This document shows, one piece after another, positions 27,191 through 35,580 of a stretch of DNA of 64,000 nucleotides (position 1 is its first letter; every line of letters begins with the position of its first letter). The DNA is from Roseomonas nitratireducens. GTDB lineage: Bacteria; Pseudomonadota; Alphaproteobacteria; Acetobacterales; Acetobacteraceae. The DNA lies in NCBI RefSeq assembly GCF_017813355.1, contig NZ_JAGIYZ010000020.1:1-64000 (forward strand), read 5' to 3'. The position numbers and the translations under genes are program-made. A model generated the notes under the pieces. That model did not search any database and was not told where the DNA came from. It saw only the letters and a program-made list of their open reading frames with translations.

Positions 27191-28786
27191 ATGTCCGCAT
27201 CCCCCACCGCGCTGGTCGGCACCGGCGTGATCCCCAGCGGCGAAGTCCATCCCAACCTGACCGCCCCGACCCTGGTCGCCGCGGCGCTGCGGCGCGGGGA
27301 AGGGCGGCTGTCGGCCGACGGCGCCTTCATCGCCGTGACCGGGCAGCACACCGGCCGGTCCGTGCAGGACAAGTTCGTGGTGGATGAACCGGCGACGCGC
27401 GACGCGGTCTGGTGGGGCAAGATCAACCAGCCCCTGCCGGCGGACAAGTTCGCCGGCCTCGTCGCCCGCGTGCAGGCCTATCTCGGCCAGAAGGCGGAAC
27501 TCTTCACGCAGGACCTGCATGCCGGCGCCGATCCCGCGCACCGCATCCGCGTCCGCCTGGTGACGACCAACGCCTGGCACGCGCTGTTCGCGCGCAACAT
27601 GTTCATCCGCCCGGAGCGCGACGCGCTGGACGGCTTCGCGCCCGACTGGACCATCCTGCACGCCCCGGAATTCGAGGCCGACCCCGGCACGGATGGCTGC
27701 CGCACCGGCACGGTCATCGCGCTGTCGCTGGCGACGCGCACCATCCTGATCGCCGGCACCTCCTATGCGGGCGAGATCAAGAAATCGATCTTCACCGTGA
27801 TGAACTGGCTGCTGCCGGAACGCGGCGTGCTGCCGATGCATTGCAGCGCCAATGTCGGCGAGAAGGGCGACGTCGCGCTGTTCTTCGGCCTGTCCGGCAC
27901 GGGCAAGACGACGCTGTCCTCGGACCCCGAGCGGGCGCTGATCGGCGACGACGAGCATGGCTGGTCCGATGCCGGCGTCTTCAACTTCGAAGGCGGCTGC
28001 TACGCCAAGGTGATCCGCCTGTCGCGCGAGGCCGAGCCGCAGATCTGGGACGCTTCCCACCGCTTCGGCGCGGTGCTCGAGAACGTCGTGGCCGATGTGG
28101 ACGGCAACCTCGACCTCGAGGATGCGTCGCTGACCGAGAACACGCGCTCCTGCTACCCGATCCACTACATCCCGGGCGTGGTCGGCAGCGGCACGGCGGG
28201 GCTGCCGAAGAACGTGGTGATGCTGACCGCGGACGCCTTCGGCGTGCTGCCGCCGATCAGCAAGCTGTCCTCCGCGCAGGCGATGTACCACTTCCTGTCG
28301 GGCTACACGGCGCGCGTCGCCGGCACCGAGAAGGGGCTTGGGAAGGAACCGCAGGCGACCTTCTCCACCTGCTTCGGCGCGCCCTTCCTGCCGCGCCACC
28401 CGGAGGTCTACGGGCGCATGCTCGCCGACCTCATCTCGAAGCACGGGGCCGATTGCTGGCTGGTCAACACCGGCTGGTCGGGCGGGTCCTACGGCACGGG
28501 CAGCCGTATGAGCATCCGGCACACGCGCGCGCTGCTGCGCGCGGCACTCGACGGGTCGCTGGCGAAGGTCGACTACGTGCGCGACCCCTTCTTCGGCCTG
28601 ATGATGCCCAAGAGCGTGCCGGGCATCCCCGACAACGTGCTGAACCCGCGGGAGGCCTGGGCCGACAAGGCGGCGTATGACCGCACGGCGCAGAACCTGG
28701 TCGGCCTGTTCGAGAAGAATTTCGCGACGTTCGCCGGCGCGGTGGGCGACGACGTGAAGGCCGTGGCGATCCGCGCCGCGGCCTGA
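27191..28786 (+). CDS. pckA: Phosphoenolpyruvate carboxykinase (ATP)
   Basis: A 531-residue ATP-dependent PEP carboxykinase, which converts oxaloacetate to PEP as the entry to gluconeogenesis. Visible motifs are the substrate-binding TGRSVQDKF, the P-loop FGLSGTGKTTLSSDP near residue 234, the metal-site segment LIGDDEHGWSD, and TGWSGGSYGTG. The ATG at 27191 is preferred over the TTG at 27182 because AGGAGA lies ten bases upstream of it. An 11-bp hairpin terminator follows the stop codon. Location beside chvI is typical of alphaproteobacteria. Confidence 0.97.
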   Translation: MSASPTALVGTGVIPSGEVHPNLTAPTLVAAALRRGEGRLSADGAFIAVTGQHTGRSVQDKFVVDEPATRDAVWWGKINQPLPADKFAGLVARVQAYLGQKAELFTQDLHAGADPAHRIRVRLVTTNAWHALFARNMFIRPERDALDGFAPDWTILHAPEFEADPGTDGCRTGTVIALSLATRTILIAGTSYAGEIKKSIFTVMNWLLPERGVLPMHCSANVGEKGDVALFFGLSGTGKTTLSSDPERALIGDDEHGWSDAGVFNFEGGCYAKVIRLSREAEPQIWDASHRFGAVLENVVADVDGNLDLEDASLTENTRSCYPIHYIPGVVGSGTAGLPKNVVMLTADAFGVLPPISKLSSAQAMYHFLSGYTARVAGTEKGLGKEPQATFSTCFGAPFLPRHPEVYGRMLADLISKHGADCWLVNTGWSGGSYGTGSRMSIRHTRALLRAALDGSLAKVDYVRDPFFGLMMPKSVPGIPDNVLNPREAWADKAAYDRTAQNLVGLFEKNFATFAGAVGDDVKAVAIRAAA

Positions 28787-28794
28787 CGCACTCG

Positions 28795-28822
28795 CCCGGC
28801 CAGGCCTTCGCGCCTGGCCGGG
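28795..28822. terminator. pckA terminator hairpin
   Basis: An 11-bp perfect stem (CCCGGCCAGGC with GCCTGGCCGGG) and a 6-nt loop begin nine bases after the pckA stop. Confidence 0.65.
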
Positions 28823-28923
28823 ATCCTCCCGACATCATCCGGTGGCCGCACGCGGACCCTGCCCGGGCGCGCGAGGCGCATCGCCATCGGGAAGGCAGGC
28901 CCGCCTTGCGGAAGCCGCCACTG

Positions 28924-29001
28924 GGGCGGCCCGCGGCGGGGGAGGGGATAGGCCGCGGGCCGCCCGAACGACCGCGCCGTCAGGGGGCAACGGCGCGGTC
29001 G
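28924..29001. terminator. Two further strong hairpins between pckA and the next convergent gene
   Basis: The first has a 14-bp perfect stem (28924-28937 with 28952-28965) around a purine-rich 14-nt loop. The second has a 12-bp perfect stem (28969-28980 with 28990-29001) and lies 10 bases beyond the stop of the minus-strand gene at 29012. The 225-base gap contains no gene; it is essentially three hairpins in a row. Confidence 0.55.
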
Positions 29002-29011
29002 CGTCCGGCCA

Positions 29012-29395
29012 TCACATGCCGGCGGTCAGGCGCTCGGCCTCCGCCATGGCGGAGGTCGCCGCCGCCACGTCCCGCCGCGACAGCGCGGCGCGCGCATCCT
29101 GCATGACGGCGACCGCGCCGGCGCGCAGCGGGATCGTCTCGGTTCCCGCGATGGTGCCGCGCGTCAGGACCAGCGTCTCGGCGCGCTCCACCAGTTCGAG
29201 CGCGAGCGGCAGGCGGCCGCCGCGCGCGGCATCGGCCGCCTGGCGGAGCAGCGGGCCGACATCCCGCGCGCCGATGCCGTCGGCCTCGGCGGAGACGCGG
29301 TCGCCGCCGCTGAGCGGCTGGGTTCCCTGGGCCAGGGCCGGGCTGATGGCCAGTCCCAGGCCAAAGATGGCGAGGCTGATCGGGTGCTTGCGCAT
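29012..29395 (-). CDS. Small exported protein of unknown function
   Basis: A 127-residue protein with a Sec signal peptide (MRKHPISLAIFGLGLAISPALA, cleavage before QG). The mature part of about 105 residues is alanine-rich and predicted helical, with two regular helical stretches (VGPLLRQAADAARGGRLPLALELVERAE and ARAALSRRDVAAATSAMAEAE, each split by short loops). I recognise no domain. The ATG at 29395 follows an excellent GAGGAGG ribosome site. The upstream region (29396-29558) is noticeably less GC-rich and probably holds its promoter, but I cannot assign boxes. Confidence 0.75.
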   Translation of the reverse strand: MRKHPISLAIFGLGLAISPALAQGTQPLSGGDRVSAEADGIGARDVGPLLRQAADAARGGRLPLALELVERAETLVLTRGTIAGTETIPLRAGAVAVMQDARAALSRRDVAAATSAMAEAERLTAGM

Positions 29396-29558
29396 GATGT
29401 CCTCCTCAATCCGTCGAACAGGTGCCAGAAACACCTTGAATGAGGCCATTCCGTGGACACGGCATGGCCATTCAGTCGACTTTGATTGGACGGGCGAATA
29501 CTGGACCCAACCACCCCGGAAGACTACGAATATTTTCCCGAAGCCGGCGCGGTCCGCC

Positions 29559-30563
29559 CTAGCCCAGCGCCGCCGCGATCCCCTGCGCCCCGCCCGCGAC
29601 CAGCGCCTTGAGGTCCGCCTGCGGCCTGGCCCCGAAATGGGAAATTGCCTCGGCCGCCGCAACGGAGGCCCAGCGGCCGCATTCCGGCAGCGGATGGCCG
29701 GCGGTCAGCGCCGCGAGGAAGCCGGCCGCGTAGGCGTCTCCCGCACCGGTCGTGTCCAGGACCGTGGTGGGCACGGCGGCGATCTCGTGCGTCGCCGCGC
29801 CGGCGATGATGACGCTGCCCTTCTCGCTGCGCGTCAGCGCGGCGAGGCCCACATCGGCCCGCGCCTGCGCCGCCGCTTCCTCGAAGGTGTGGGCGTGATA
29901 CAGCGCGCGGATCTCGGCCTCGTTGGCGAAGAGGATGTCCGCTTCCTCCTTCACGAAGGCGAGGAAGGCGTCGCGGTGGCGTTCGACGCAGAAGGCGTCG
30001 GACAGGGTGATGGCGACCTTGCGCCCAGCCGCGTGGGCGATGCGCGCGGCGGCGCGGAAGGCGGCCTGCGCCGCCGGCGGGTCGTACAGGTAGCCTTCCA
30101 GGTAGGTGACCTGCGCCGCGGCCACCGCGGCGGGGTCCACGTCCTTCTCCCCGAAGGTCACGCAGGCGCCGAGGAAGGTGTTCATCGTCCGCTGCCCGTC
30201 GGGCGTGACGAGGATGAGGCAGCGCGCGGTGGGCGCGCCGCCGGACAGCGGCGGGGTGGGGAAATGCACGCCGGCCGCGGTGATGTCGTGGCGGAAGACG
30301 GCGCCGAGCGCATCGTCCGCCACCTTGCCGAGATAGCCGACCTTGGCGCCGAGCGCGGCGGCCGCGGCGCAGGTGTTGGCGGCCGAACCGCCGCTGCTTT
30401 CCACGCCCGGGCCCATGTCGGCGTAGATGGTCTCGGCCTGGTCGGGGCCGATCAGCGCCATGCCGCCCTTGGCCATGCCGTGGCGGACCAGGACGTCCTC
30501 CTCGGCGCGCGCGAGCACGTCCACGATGGCGTTGCCGATGCCGAGGATGTCGAGGCTGGTCAT
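29559..30563 (-). CDS. PfkB-family carbohydrate kinase, probably adenosine kinase
   Basis: A 334-residue ribokinase-fold enzyme. The N-terminal GIGNAIVDVLARA and GGSAANTCAAAAALGAKVGYLGKVADDALG motifs match PfkB signature 1. Signature 2, DTTGAGDAYAAGFLAAL, carries the catalytic Asp. Alphaproteobacterial members of this subgroup are annotated as adenosine kinases that salvage adenosine to AMP; ribokinase-like substrates cannot be excluded from sequence alone. It is encoded between dispersed hairpin repeats upstream and the small exported protein gene downstream. Confidence 0.88.
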   Translation of the reverse strand: MTSLDILGIGNAIVDVLARAEEDVLVRHGMAKGGMALIGPDQAETIYADMGPGVESSGGSAANTCAAAAALGAKVGYLGKVADDALGAVFRHDITAAGVHFPTPPLSGGAPTARCLILVTPDGQRTMNTFLGACVTFGEKDVDPAAVAAAQVTYLEGYLYDPPAAQAAFRAAARIAHAAGRKVAITLSDAFCVERHRDAFLAFVKEEADILFANEAEIRALYHAHTFEEAAAQARADVGLAALTRSEKGSVIIAGAATHEIAAVPTTVLDTTGAGDAYAAGFLAALTAGHPLPECGRWASVAAAEAISHFGARPQADLKALVAGGAQGIAAALG

Positions 30564-30613
30564 GCGCGTGGTCGTCCTGTGCCCTGGGATGCGCGGCGCA
30601 TAGCGTGAAGGGC

Positions 30614-30698
30614 GGGGGAGGGGAACCTCCCCCCCATCCTGTCCCCCGGTGCCAAAAAAGGTTGAGGGGGGCCGGGGGGAGAAGTTCCCTTCTCCCCC
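30614..30698. repeat. Pair of dispersed purine/pyrimidine hairpins
   Basis: Two near-perfect stems lie between the kinase and AEC genes: GGGGGAGG/CCTCCCCC (30614-30633, 8 bp) and GGGGGAGAAG/CTTCTCCCCC (30675-30698, 10 bp). An A6 run lies between them. The first stem is identical to the hairpin at 9268-9287, and a related imperfect one lies at 46055-46081. They look like a family of intergenic terminator-type repeats. Confidence 0.6.
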
Positions 30699-30706
30699 AT
30701 CCTTCT

Positions 30707-31621
30707 TCACGGCGCGACGAGCCACACCCAGAACGGCAGCGTCGCGATCGCCGCGATGTGTTCGGTCGTCGTGATGGCCGCCATCAACGGCGCATCCCCG
30801 CCCATCGCCCGCGCCATGACGTAGGAGGTCGCCGCGGTGGGCAGCGCCATGAACACCACGGCGACGGCGGTCGCCAGCGGCGGCACGCCAAACAGGGTGC
30901 AGAGCCCCCAGGTCACCGCGGGCATCACCATCAGCTTCAGCACGCCTGTTGCCGCCTGCGTCGGCACGCGGTCGGAAAAGGATTGCAGCGACAGCGCCGC
31001 GCCCACGCAAAGCAGGCCGAGCGCGACGGACGCGCGCCCCAGCGCCTGAACGGTGGGCGCGATGCCGGGCGGCAGCCCGCCCGCCGCGGCCACGGCGAAG
31101 CCGATCGCGACCGCGAGCAGCAGGGGGTTGAGCAGCAGCTGCCGCGCGATCGCCGCCGGCCGCGGCGGCCCGCGCTTGCCGTCGAAGGCGAAGGCGAGCG
31201 TCGTCACCACCTGCACGAAGGGCACGATGATGCCGGTCGCGACCGCGCCGAAACCGGTGCCCGCCGCGCCGAACAGCGCGCCGACGATGGCGAAGCCCAT
31301 CAGGTTGTTGAAGCGGATGCCGCCCTGCAGGATGGAGGTCATGGCCGCGTGCCCATGCCCCATGCCGCGCGCCATCAGCACCGAGACGAGCGTGCCGAGC
31401 GCCAGCGCCCCCCAGATCGCCGCCGCGATGCGCCCCAGCGGCAGAGTCGCGAGGTCGAGCGGCGCGAGCGCCGCGACGATCAGGCTCGGCAGAAGCACCC
31501 AGTAGATCAGGCGTTCCATGCCGGCCCAGATCACGTCGTCGCGCAGCAGGCGCCGCTTGATCAGCGCGCCGAGTCCGAGCAGGGCGAAGGCGGGCACGAA
31601 GGCGTCGAGCCAGGCGCTCAT
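30707..31621 (-). CDS. AEC-family transporter (auxin efflux carrier type)
   Basis: A 304-residue membrane protein with about ten hydrophobic segments arranged as two five-helix repeats, typical of the AEC (BASS-like) fold. Recognisable segments are FALLGLGALIKRRLL at the start and IRFNNLMGFAIVGALFG, where the Asn-rich helix break of the first repeat lies. Members export malonate, malate or other anions in bacteria; the substrate here is unknown. The gene lies between hairpin repeats and a small lipoprotein gene and is probably expressed on its own. Confidence 0.85.
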   Translation of the reverse strand: MSAWLDAFVPAFALLGLGALIKRRLLRDDVIWAGMERLIYWVLLPSLIVAALAPLDLATLPLGRIAAAIWGALALGTLVSVLMARGMGHGHAAMTSILQGGIRFNNLMGFAIVGALFGAAGTGFGAVATGIIVPFVQVVTTLAFAFDGKRGPPRPAAIARQLLLNPLLLAVAIGFAVAAAGGLPPGIAPTVQALGRASVALGLLCVGAALSLQSFSDRVPTQAATGVLKLMVMPAVTWGLCTLFGVPPLATAVAVVFMALPTAATSYVMARAMGGDAPLMAAITTTEHIAAIATLPFWVWLVAP

Positions 31622-31660
31622 GCCGCGACGCCGGGGATGGGGTGGGTCAGGACGATGCCC

Positions 31661-32101
31661 TCACGGCGCCCGGCCGGGCAGGGCGGCGAGGCAGGCCGCT
31701 TCCGTCACCCGCGCGCCGCCATGCGCCCGCGCGGCGGCGTGCCCCACCAGCAGCGCGCCGCCCTCCGGGTAGAGGATGACGTCGAGCCGGCATCCGGGCG
31801 CCTCGTAGAGCCATATCTCGGCATCGCCTTCCGGCCTGCGCAGCGCGGGTTCGCCGAGTCGCCGGCGCAGATCCTCGGCGCGCAGCCCGGCCAGGGCGGC
31901 GGCGGAGGACACGGCGCCGGCCGGCGGGCGCGCCTGGGTGGGCGTCGGGGGGCGGACGGCCGGCGCGGCGGGCGCGACGAGTCCCGCACGGGCGGACCGC
32001 AGCGCCTGTTCCATCGCTCGCGCCTGTTCCGCCTCCCGTTCCGCCGCGCAGCCCATCAGCAGCAAAGGCAGCAGGCAGGCGGGACGCAGGCCGGGGGGCA
32101 T
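31661..32101 (-). CDS. Small lipoprotein with a BamE-like C-terminal pattern
   Basis: A 146-residue protein. The signal peptide ends with LLLMGC, a lipobox with Cys17, so it should be lipid-anchored. The segment LAGLRAEDLRRRLGEPALRRPEGDAEIWLY, split by turns, followed by CRLDVILYPEGG resembles the two-helix, beta-sheet pattern of SmpA/OmlA (BamE)-type proteins. The name is suggestive only. It lies directly downstream of the bactofilin gene on the same strand and may be co-transcribed, which would fit an envelope role. Confidence 0.7.
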   Translation of the reverse strand: MPPGLRPACLLPLLLMGCAAEREAEQARAMEQALRSARAGLVAPAAPAVRPPTPTQARPPAGAVSSAAALAGLRAEDLRRRLGEPALRRPEGDAEIWLYEAPGCRLDVILYPEGGALLVGHAAARAHGGARVTEAACLAALPGRAP

Positions 32102-32157
32102 TGCGGGCGGGAAGTCCTCTCCCCTGGCCGCCCGGCGCGGGGCCGGGCGGGGCGGGA

Positions 32158-32805
32158 TCAGGCGTCGGCGGGCTCGCTCGAGCGGACGGGGGCGAGCGCC
32201 GGGCGCTGCGCGGGGGCGCTCGCCTCGGTGATCATCTCCATCTTGCCGGAGAGCTGGCCGCCATCCTCGACCGACAGGCGCCGGCTGCGCGCCGTGCCGA
32301 GCACGCGGCCGGTCGCGCGGATGGTCAGCGAGCCGTTGGCGATCAGCGTGCCGTCGAAGGTGCCGGCGATCTCGGCATCCTCGACCTGGACCTCGCCCTT
32401 GAAGACGCCGGAATGGCTGATGACCAGTTCCTGCGCCTGGAGCAGCTGGCTCTCCATCGTGCCTTCGATGACCAGCCGCTCGGCTTCCGTGACGGTGCCC
32501 TGCAGGCTGATCCCCTTGCCGACGACGAGGGTGCGGCGGTCGGCCGCTTCCGGGCGCACGGGCGGGCGCGGCGCCGTGGTGGCGGCGGGCGGCGTCGCGA
32601 CGCGGGAGACGCCGGCGCCCGCGGGCGCCGAGTTCGGCTTCGGCGCGACCGGGCCGGAGGAAGCCGGCGTGGCCGACACGGCGATGCCCGCCGGCCGGAA
32701 GGGCGGCATGGCGAGATCCGAATCGCGCGCGGCCGGAATGGTCGTGGGCGCGGCCTCGCTGCCGGTGGCGGTGGCCGGTTCGTCCTTGCGGCGGAACAGC
32801 GACAT
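32158..32805 (-). CDS. Bactofilin (polymer-forming cytoskeletal protein)
   Basis: A 215-residue protein. The N-terminal 90 residues are a low-complexity Ala/Pro tail. The central region (about 93-190) is a right-handed beta-helix bactofilin domain with the regular pattern LVVGKGISLQGTVTEAERLVIEGTME, then VEDAEIAGTFDGTLIANGSLTIRATGRVLG. Bactofilins polymerise without nucleotide and organise cell-wall enzymes, stalks or polarity. The usual partner, an M23 peptidase, is not adjacent. It is followed by a small lipoprotein gene. Confidence 0.92.
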   Translation of the reverse strand: MSLFRRKDEPATATGSEAAPTTIPAARDSDLAMPPFRPAGIAVSATPASSGPVAPKPNSAPAGAGVSRVATPPAATTAPRPPVRPEAADRRTLVVGKGISLQGTVTEAERLVIEGTMESQLLQAQELVISHSGVFKGEVQVEDAEIAGTFDGTLIANGSLTIRATGRVLGTARSRRLSVEDGGQLSGKMEMITEASAPAQRPALAPVRSSEPADA

Positions 32806-32904
32806 CGAAGACCCCCCCTCGATTCCATGGGTTTACGTGGTGTGTCGGGGCTAGCATGCGGCCGCGCGCCGCCACAACGCCCGAACCCGGCTTATCCCCA
32901 GGTT

Positions 32905-33564
32905 TTACGTGGCCTCGCCGCGGTGCAGCAGATGCACCGCCGCAGCCGTCCCGAGCACCGGGACAAGCAGGTTCAATCCTGGGACGAGTGCCGTCAGGGC
33001 GAGCAGCAGGCCGAGCGTCCAGCCCGCGAGACGCCGCCGTCGCCAGGCCATGCGCGCCGCCTCCGGGTCCATGCGCAGCAAGGCCGTCTGCTGCACCAGC
33101 CCCGAGCCCAGCGCATGGGCGGAGAGCAGCAGCGCCGCCATCGCCCCGACCACCGGCACGAAAAGTAGCGGCAGCAGCAGGATCTGCAGCAGCAGCAGCC
33201 GGAGGCCGAAGCGCAGCCCGAAGGCGACCTGCGCGGCGACCGAGGCGCCCTGCGCCGGCGGCAACCCAGGGTAGTGCCGGCGCTCGACCGCCGCCGCCAC
33301 GGGCTCGACCAACTGGGATGAGATCGCCGCCGCCACCGGCAGGAACAGCCACCAGGCGGCGACCAGCGCCGCCGCGCCGCCGCCGGCCTGCGCCAGCCAG
33401 GACAGCCAGCCCGGCTCGCCGGCCGCCGCCCAGGCCGCGAGTTCCACCGCGCCCCAGGCCAGCAGCCCGATCGCGGCCGCGGCGCCGAGCACGCCCCAGA
33501 GCAGCGGGCGGCGGAAGGCGGGATCCCCGATCTGGCCGAGGGCGAGGAAAAGGGCGGCGGGCAT
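32905..33564 (-). CDS. EI24/CysZ-like integral membrane protein
   Basis: A 219-residue membrane protein with about five hydrophobic segments. The pattern resembles the EI24/CysZ family (DUF540): GDPAFRRPLLWGVLG at the N-terminus, then RFGLRLLLLQILLLPLLFVPVVG and the conserved ALGSGLVQQTALLRMDPEAARMAWRRRRL loop (split here by a helix). CysZ transports sulphate in E. coli. Alphaproteobacterial members are of unknown substrate, so no transport role is asserted. It is divergent from the TctC-type binding protein gene. Confidence 0.82.
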   Translation of the reverse strand: MPAALFLALGQIGDPAFRRPLLWGVLGAAAAIGLLAWGAVELAAWAAAGEPGWLSWLAQAGGGAAALVAAWWLFLPVAAAISSQLVEPVAAAVERRHYPGLPPAQGASVAAQVAFGLRFGLRLLLLQILLLPLLFVPVVGAMAALLLSAHALGSGLVQQTALLRMDPEAARMAWRRRRLAGWTLGLLLALTALVPGLNLLVPVLGTAAAVHLLHRGEAT

Positions 33565-33754
33565 GGCGTGGACATGCCGCCGCGCGCGGCGCAGGTCCAG
33601 AGCGGCGCCGGTCGCCGGCCGCGTCCCGGAGGATGCCCCGCCGCGCCACAGCCCGGCGTTCCCCTGGCCGGAGGCCCGCGCCGCCCGGCGCATGCCTTGG
33701 CGCCGCCACCGCCGCGCGCCAGACTCGGCGCCGGCACGCGAGGAGGAACTCGGC

Positions 33755-34720
33755 ATGATCGGACGGCGCGGCGCGATGGCGCTCGGCATGGCGGCGGCGA
33801 CGGCCGGCGGCGCGCGGGCGCAGGGCGGCTGGCCCGAGCGCCAGATCCGCCTGATCGTCGGCTATCCGGCGGGCGGCCCCTCGGATGTCTTCGCGCGGCT
33901 GCTCGCGGCGCAGATGGGCCCGCGGCTCGGGCAGAGCCTGGTGGTCGAGAACCGGCCCGGCGGCGGCGCGGTGCTGGCGAGCGAGACCGCCGCGCGCGCC
34001 CCGGCGGACGGCTACACCTGGCTGCATGTCGACAACGGCATCCTGGTCTACAACCCGGCGCTCTACGCCCGCCTGCCCTACGACCCGGACCGCGACCTCG
34101 CCGGCATCGGCTTCATCGGGCGCTTCCCGCTCTACGTCGTCTGCCGGGCCGATGCGCCGCACCGGGATTTCGCGGCGCTGGTCGCGGCATCCCGGGCGCG
34201 GGCGCCGACCTATGGCTCGCCGGCCGTCGCGTCGCCGCACCATCTGGCGATGGAACTGGCCAAGCGCCGCTCCGGGCTCGCCGCCGAACACGTGCCCTAT
34301 CGCGGCGGGCAGGCGGCGATGCAGGACCTGCTCGCGGGCAATGTGGACCTCGTGATGATCGACACGGCGACGGGCCTGCCCTTCATCCGCGACGGGCGCG
34401 TGCGCGCGCTCGCCGTGCTCAGCGAGCAGCGCACCGCCGAAGCCCCCGCGGTGCCGGCGCTGCGGGAACTCGGCCATGACGCGGTGGCCTTCGGCTGGCA
34501 GGGGATCAGCGTGCCGAAGGGAACGCCGGCGCCGATCGTGGCGCGGTTGAACGCGGAACTGGTCCGCGCCGTGGCGTCGGAGGACATGCAGGGGCGCGCC
34601 CGGACGCTCGGCATCCAGACCAATGCGTGGGGCGCGGCAGAATTCGACGCCTTCGTCGCGGCCGAGAACGCGCTGTGGCGGCCACTGATCCGGGAACTGG
34701 GCATCCGGCTGGATGCTTGA
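33755..34720 (+). CDS. Tripartite tricarboxylate transporter substrate-binding protein (Bug/TctC family)
   Basis: A 321-residue periplasmic binding protein with a twin-arginine-like leader (IGRRGAMALGMAAATAGGARA). The family motifs RQIRLIVGYPAGGPSDVFARLLA, VVENRPGGGAVLASE and VPYRGGQAAMQDLLAGNVDL are clear. Bug proteins bind small carboxylates or aromatic acids. The membrane components TctA/TctB are absent here, which is usual because these families expand as orphans in betaproteobacteria and Acetobacteraceae. A strong AGGAGGAA site precedes ATG 33755. Confidence 0.92.
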   Translation: MIGRRGAMALGMAAATAGGARAQGGWPERQIRLIVGYPAGGPSDVFARLLAAQMGPRLGQSLVVENRPGGGAVLASETAARAPADGYTWLHVDNGILVYNPALYARLPYDPDRDLAGIGFIGRFPLYVVCRADAPHRDFAALVAASRARAPTYGSPAVASPHHLAMELAKRRSGLAAEHVPYRGGQAAMQDLLAGNVDLVMIDTATGLPFIRDGRVRALAVLSEQRTAEAPAVPALRELGHDAVAFGWQGISVPKGTPAPIVARLNAELVRAVASEDMQGRARTLGIQTNAWGAAEFDAFVAAENALWRPLIRELGIRLDA

Positions 34721-34751
34721 CCTCACGTTAAGGTTTGCTCAACTTCCAGGC

Positions 34752-34982
34752 ATGAACCGTCGCGCGATCCTCGTCGGCCTTGCCGCCGCCGCCCTCGCCT
34801 TGCCGGCCCAGGCCCGGGAAGGCGCCGTCCAGCGCACCGGCCGCGCCATGGAACGCGCCGCCAAGCGCACCGGGGAAGGCATCGAGCGCGGCGCCCGCCG
34901 CACCGGCTCCGCGCTGGAACGCGCCGCTGGCTGGACCGGCGAACGGCTGCGCCGCGCCGGGGAATGGGCCTTCGGGTCCTGA
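34752..34982 (+). CDS. Small exported protein with four 11-residue repeats (copy 1)
   Basis: A 76-residue protein. After the signal peptide (MNRRAILVGLAAAALALPAQA) and a short linker come four consecutive 11-residue repeats: RTGRAMERAAK, RTGEGIERGAR, RTGSALERAAG and WTGERLRRAGE, then WAFGS. The consensus is x-T-G-x-x-h-x-R-A-A-x. The 11-residue period suggests an extended amphipathic helix, as in LEA or apolipoprotein-like proteins. The next gene encodes a second protein with the same architecture. An ATG at 34713, overlapping the upstream stop, is an alternative start but would bury the signal peptide. No family is recognised. Confidence 0.7.
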   Translation: MNRRAILVGLAAAALALPAQAREGAVQRTGRAMERAAKRTGEGIERGARRTGSALERAAGWTGERLRRAGEWAFGS

Positions 34983-34989
34983 GCCCCCG

Positions 34990-35004
34990 CCCCGCGCGGC
35001 GGGG
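34990..35004. terminator. Short hairpin after repeat-protein gene 1
   Basis: A 6-bp perfect stem (CCCCGC with GCGGGG) and 3-nt loop begin eight bases past the stop of the first 11-mer repeat gene. The remaining spacer to 35096 holds no further gene. Confidence 0.35.
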
Positions 35005-35096
35005 TCGGCGGGACTTCGCCGCTGCGGCATGACGCTGCCCCGTTGTCGCCGCACCGGCGGCGCATCATCTCCCGCATCGCTCCCAGGGAGTGACCG

Positions 35097-35486
35097 ATGC
35101 GATTCGTCCCGCCTGCCCTTGCCCTGATCCTGTTCGCCGCGCCCGCGCTGGCGCAGACGGCCGCCCCCCTGCCGCCGCCGGTGCCGCGCGCCGTCGAACC
35201 CGCGCCGGCCGCGCCTGCCGCGCCGAACGACGCGGCGCCGGCCCGCACGCCCGGCGTCGCCGAGCGGACCGGCGCCGCCCTCGACCGCGCCGCGGAACAG
35301 ACAGGCCAGGCGCTCGGCCGCGCGGCGGACGAGAGCGGGTCGGCCGTCGGCCGCGCCATGCGCTGGACCGGGGAAAGGTTGCAGGGTGCTGGCGAATGGA
35401 CCGCGCGGCAGGGGGACAGGCTGACCGGCCCTGGGACGCCGCCGGCGGCGGCCCAGCCTGCGGCACCAGCGCCGGCGCGGCCCTGA
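35097..35486 (+). CDS. Small exported protein with four 11-residue repeats (copy 2)
   Basis: A 129-residue protein with a signal peptide (MRFVPPALALILFAAPALA) and a Pro/Ala-rich linker. The four 11-residue repeats are RTGAALDRAAE, QTGQALGRAAD, ESGSAVGRAMR and WTGERLQGAGE, followed by W and a Pro/Ala-rich tail. The final repeat plus W (WTGERL..AGEW) is shared with the preceding gene, which marks the two as paralogues. The repeats are less basic than those of copy 1. An AGGGAG ribosome site precedes ATG 35097. The product is probably periplasmic or surface-associated; the function is unknown. Confidence 0.72.
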   Translation: MRFVPPALALILFAAPALAQTAAPLPPPVPRAVEPAPAAPAAPNDAAPARTPGVAERTGAALDRAAEQTGQALGRAADESGSAVGRAMRWTGERLQGAGEWTARQGDRLTGPGTPPAAAQPAAPAPARP

Positions 35487-35545
35487 AGCACCGGCGGTAG
35501 CGTCCGGCGGGCGAGGTCGCGGATCGTCGGGGCGGCCTGCCGTCG

Positions 35546-35575
35546 CGGCGCGGGAGTGCCGACCGGCCCGCGCCG
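35546..35575. terminator. Hairpin between repeat-protein gene 2 and DUF488
   Basis: A 9-bp perfect stem (CGGCGCGGG with CCCGCGCCG) with a 12-nt loop lies in the convergent gap, five bases from the DUF488 stop. A probable terminator for one or both genes. Confidence 0.5.
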
Positions 35576-35580
35576 ACCCG

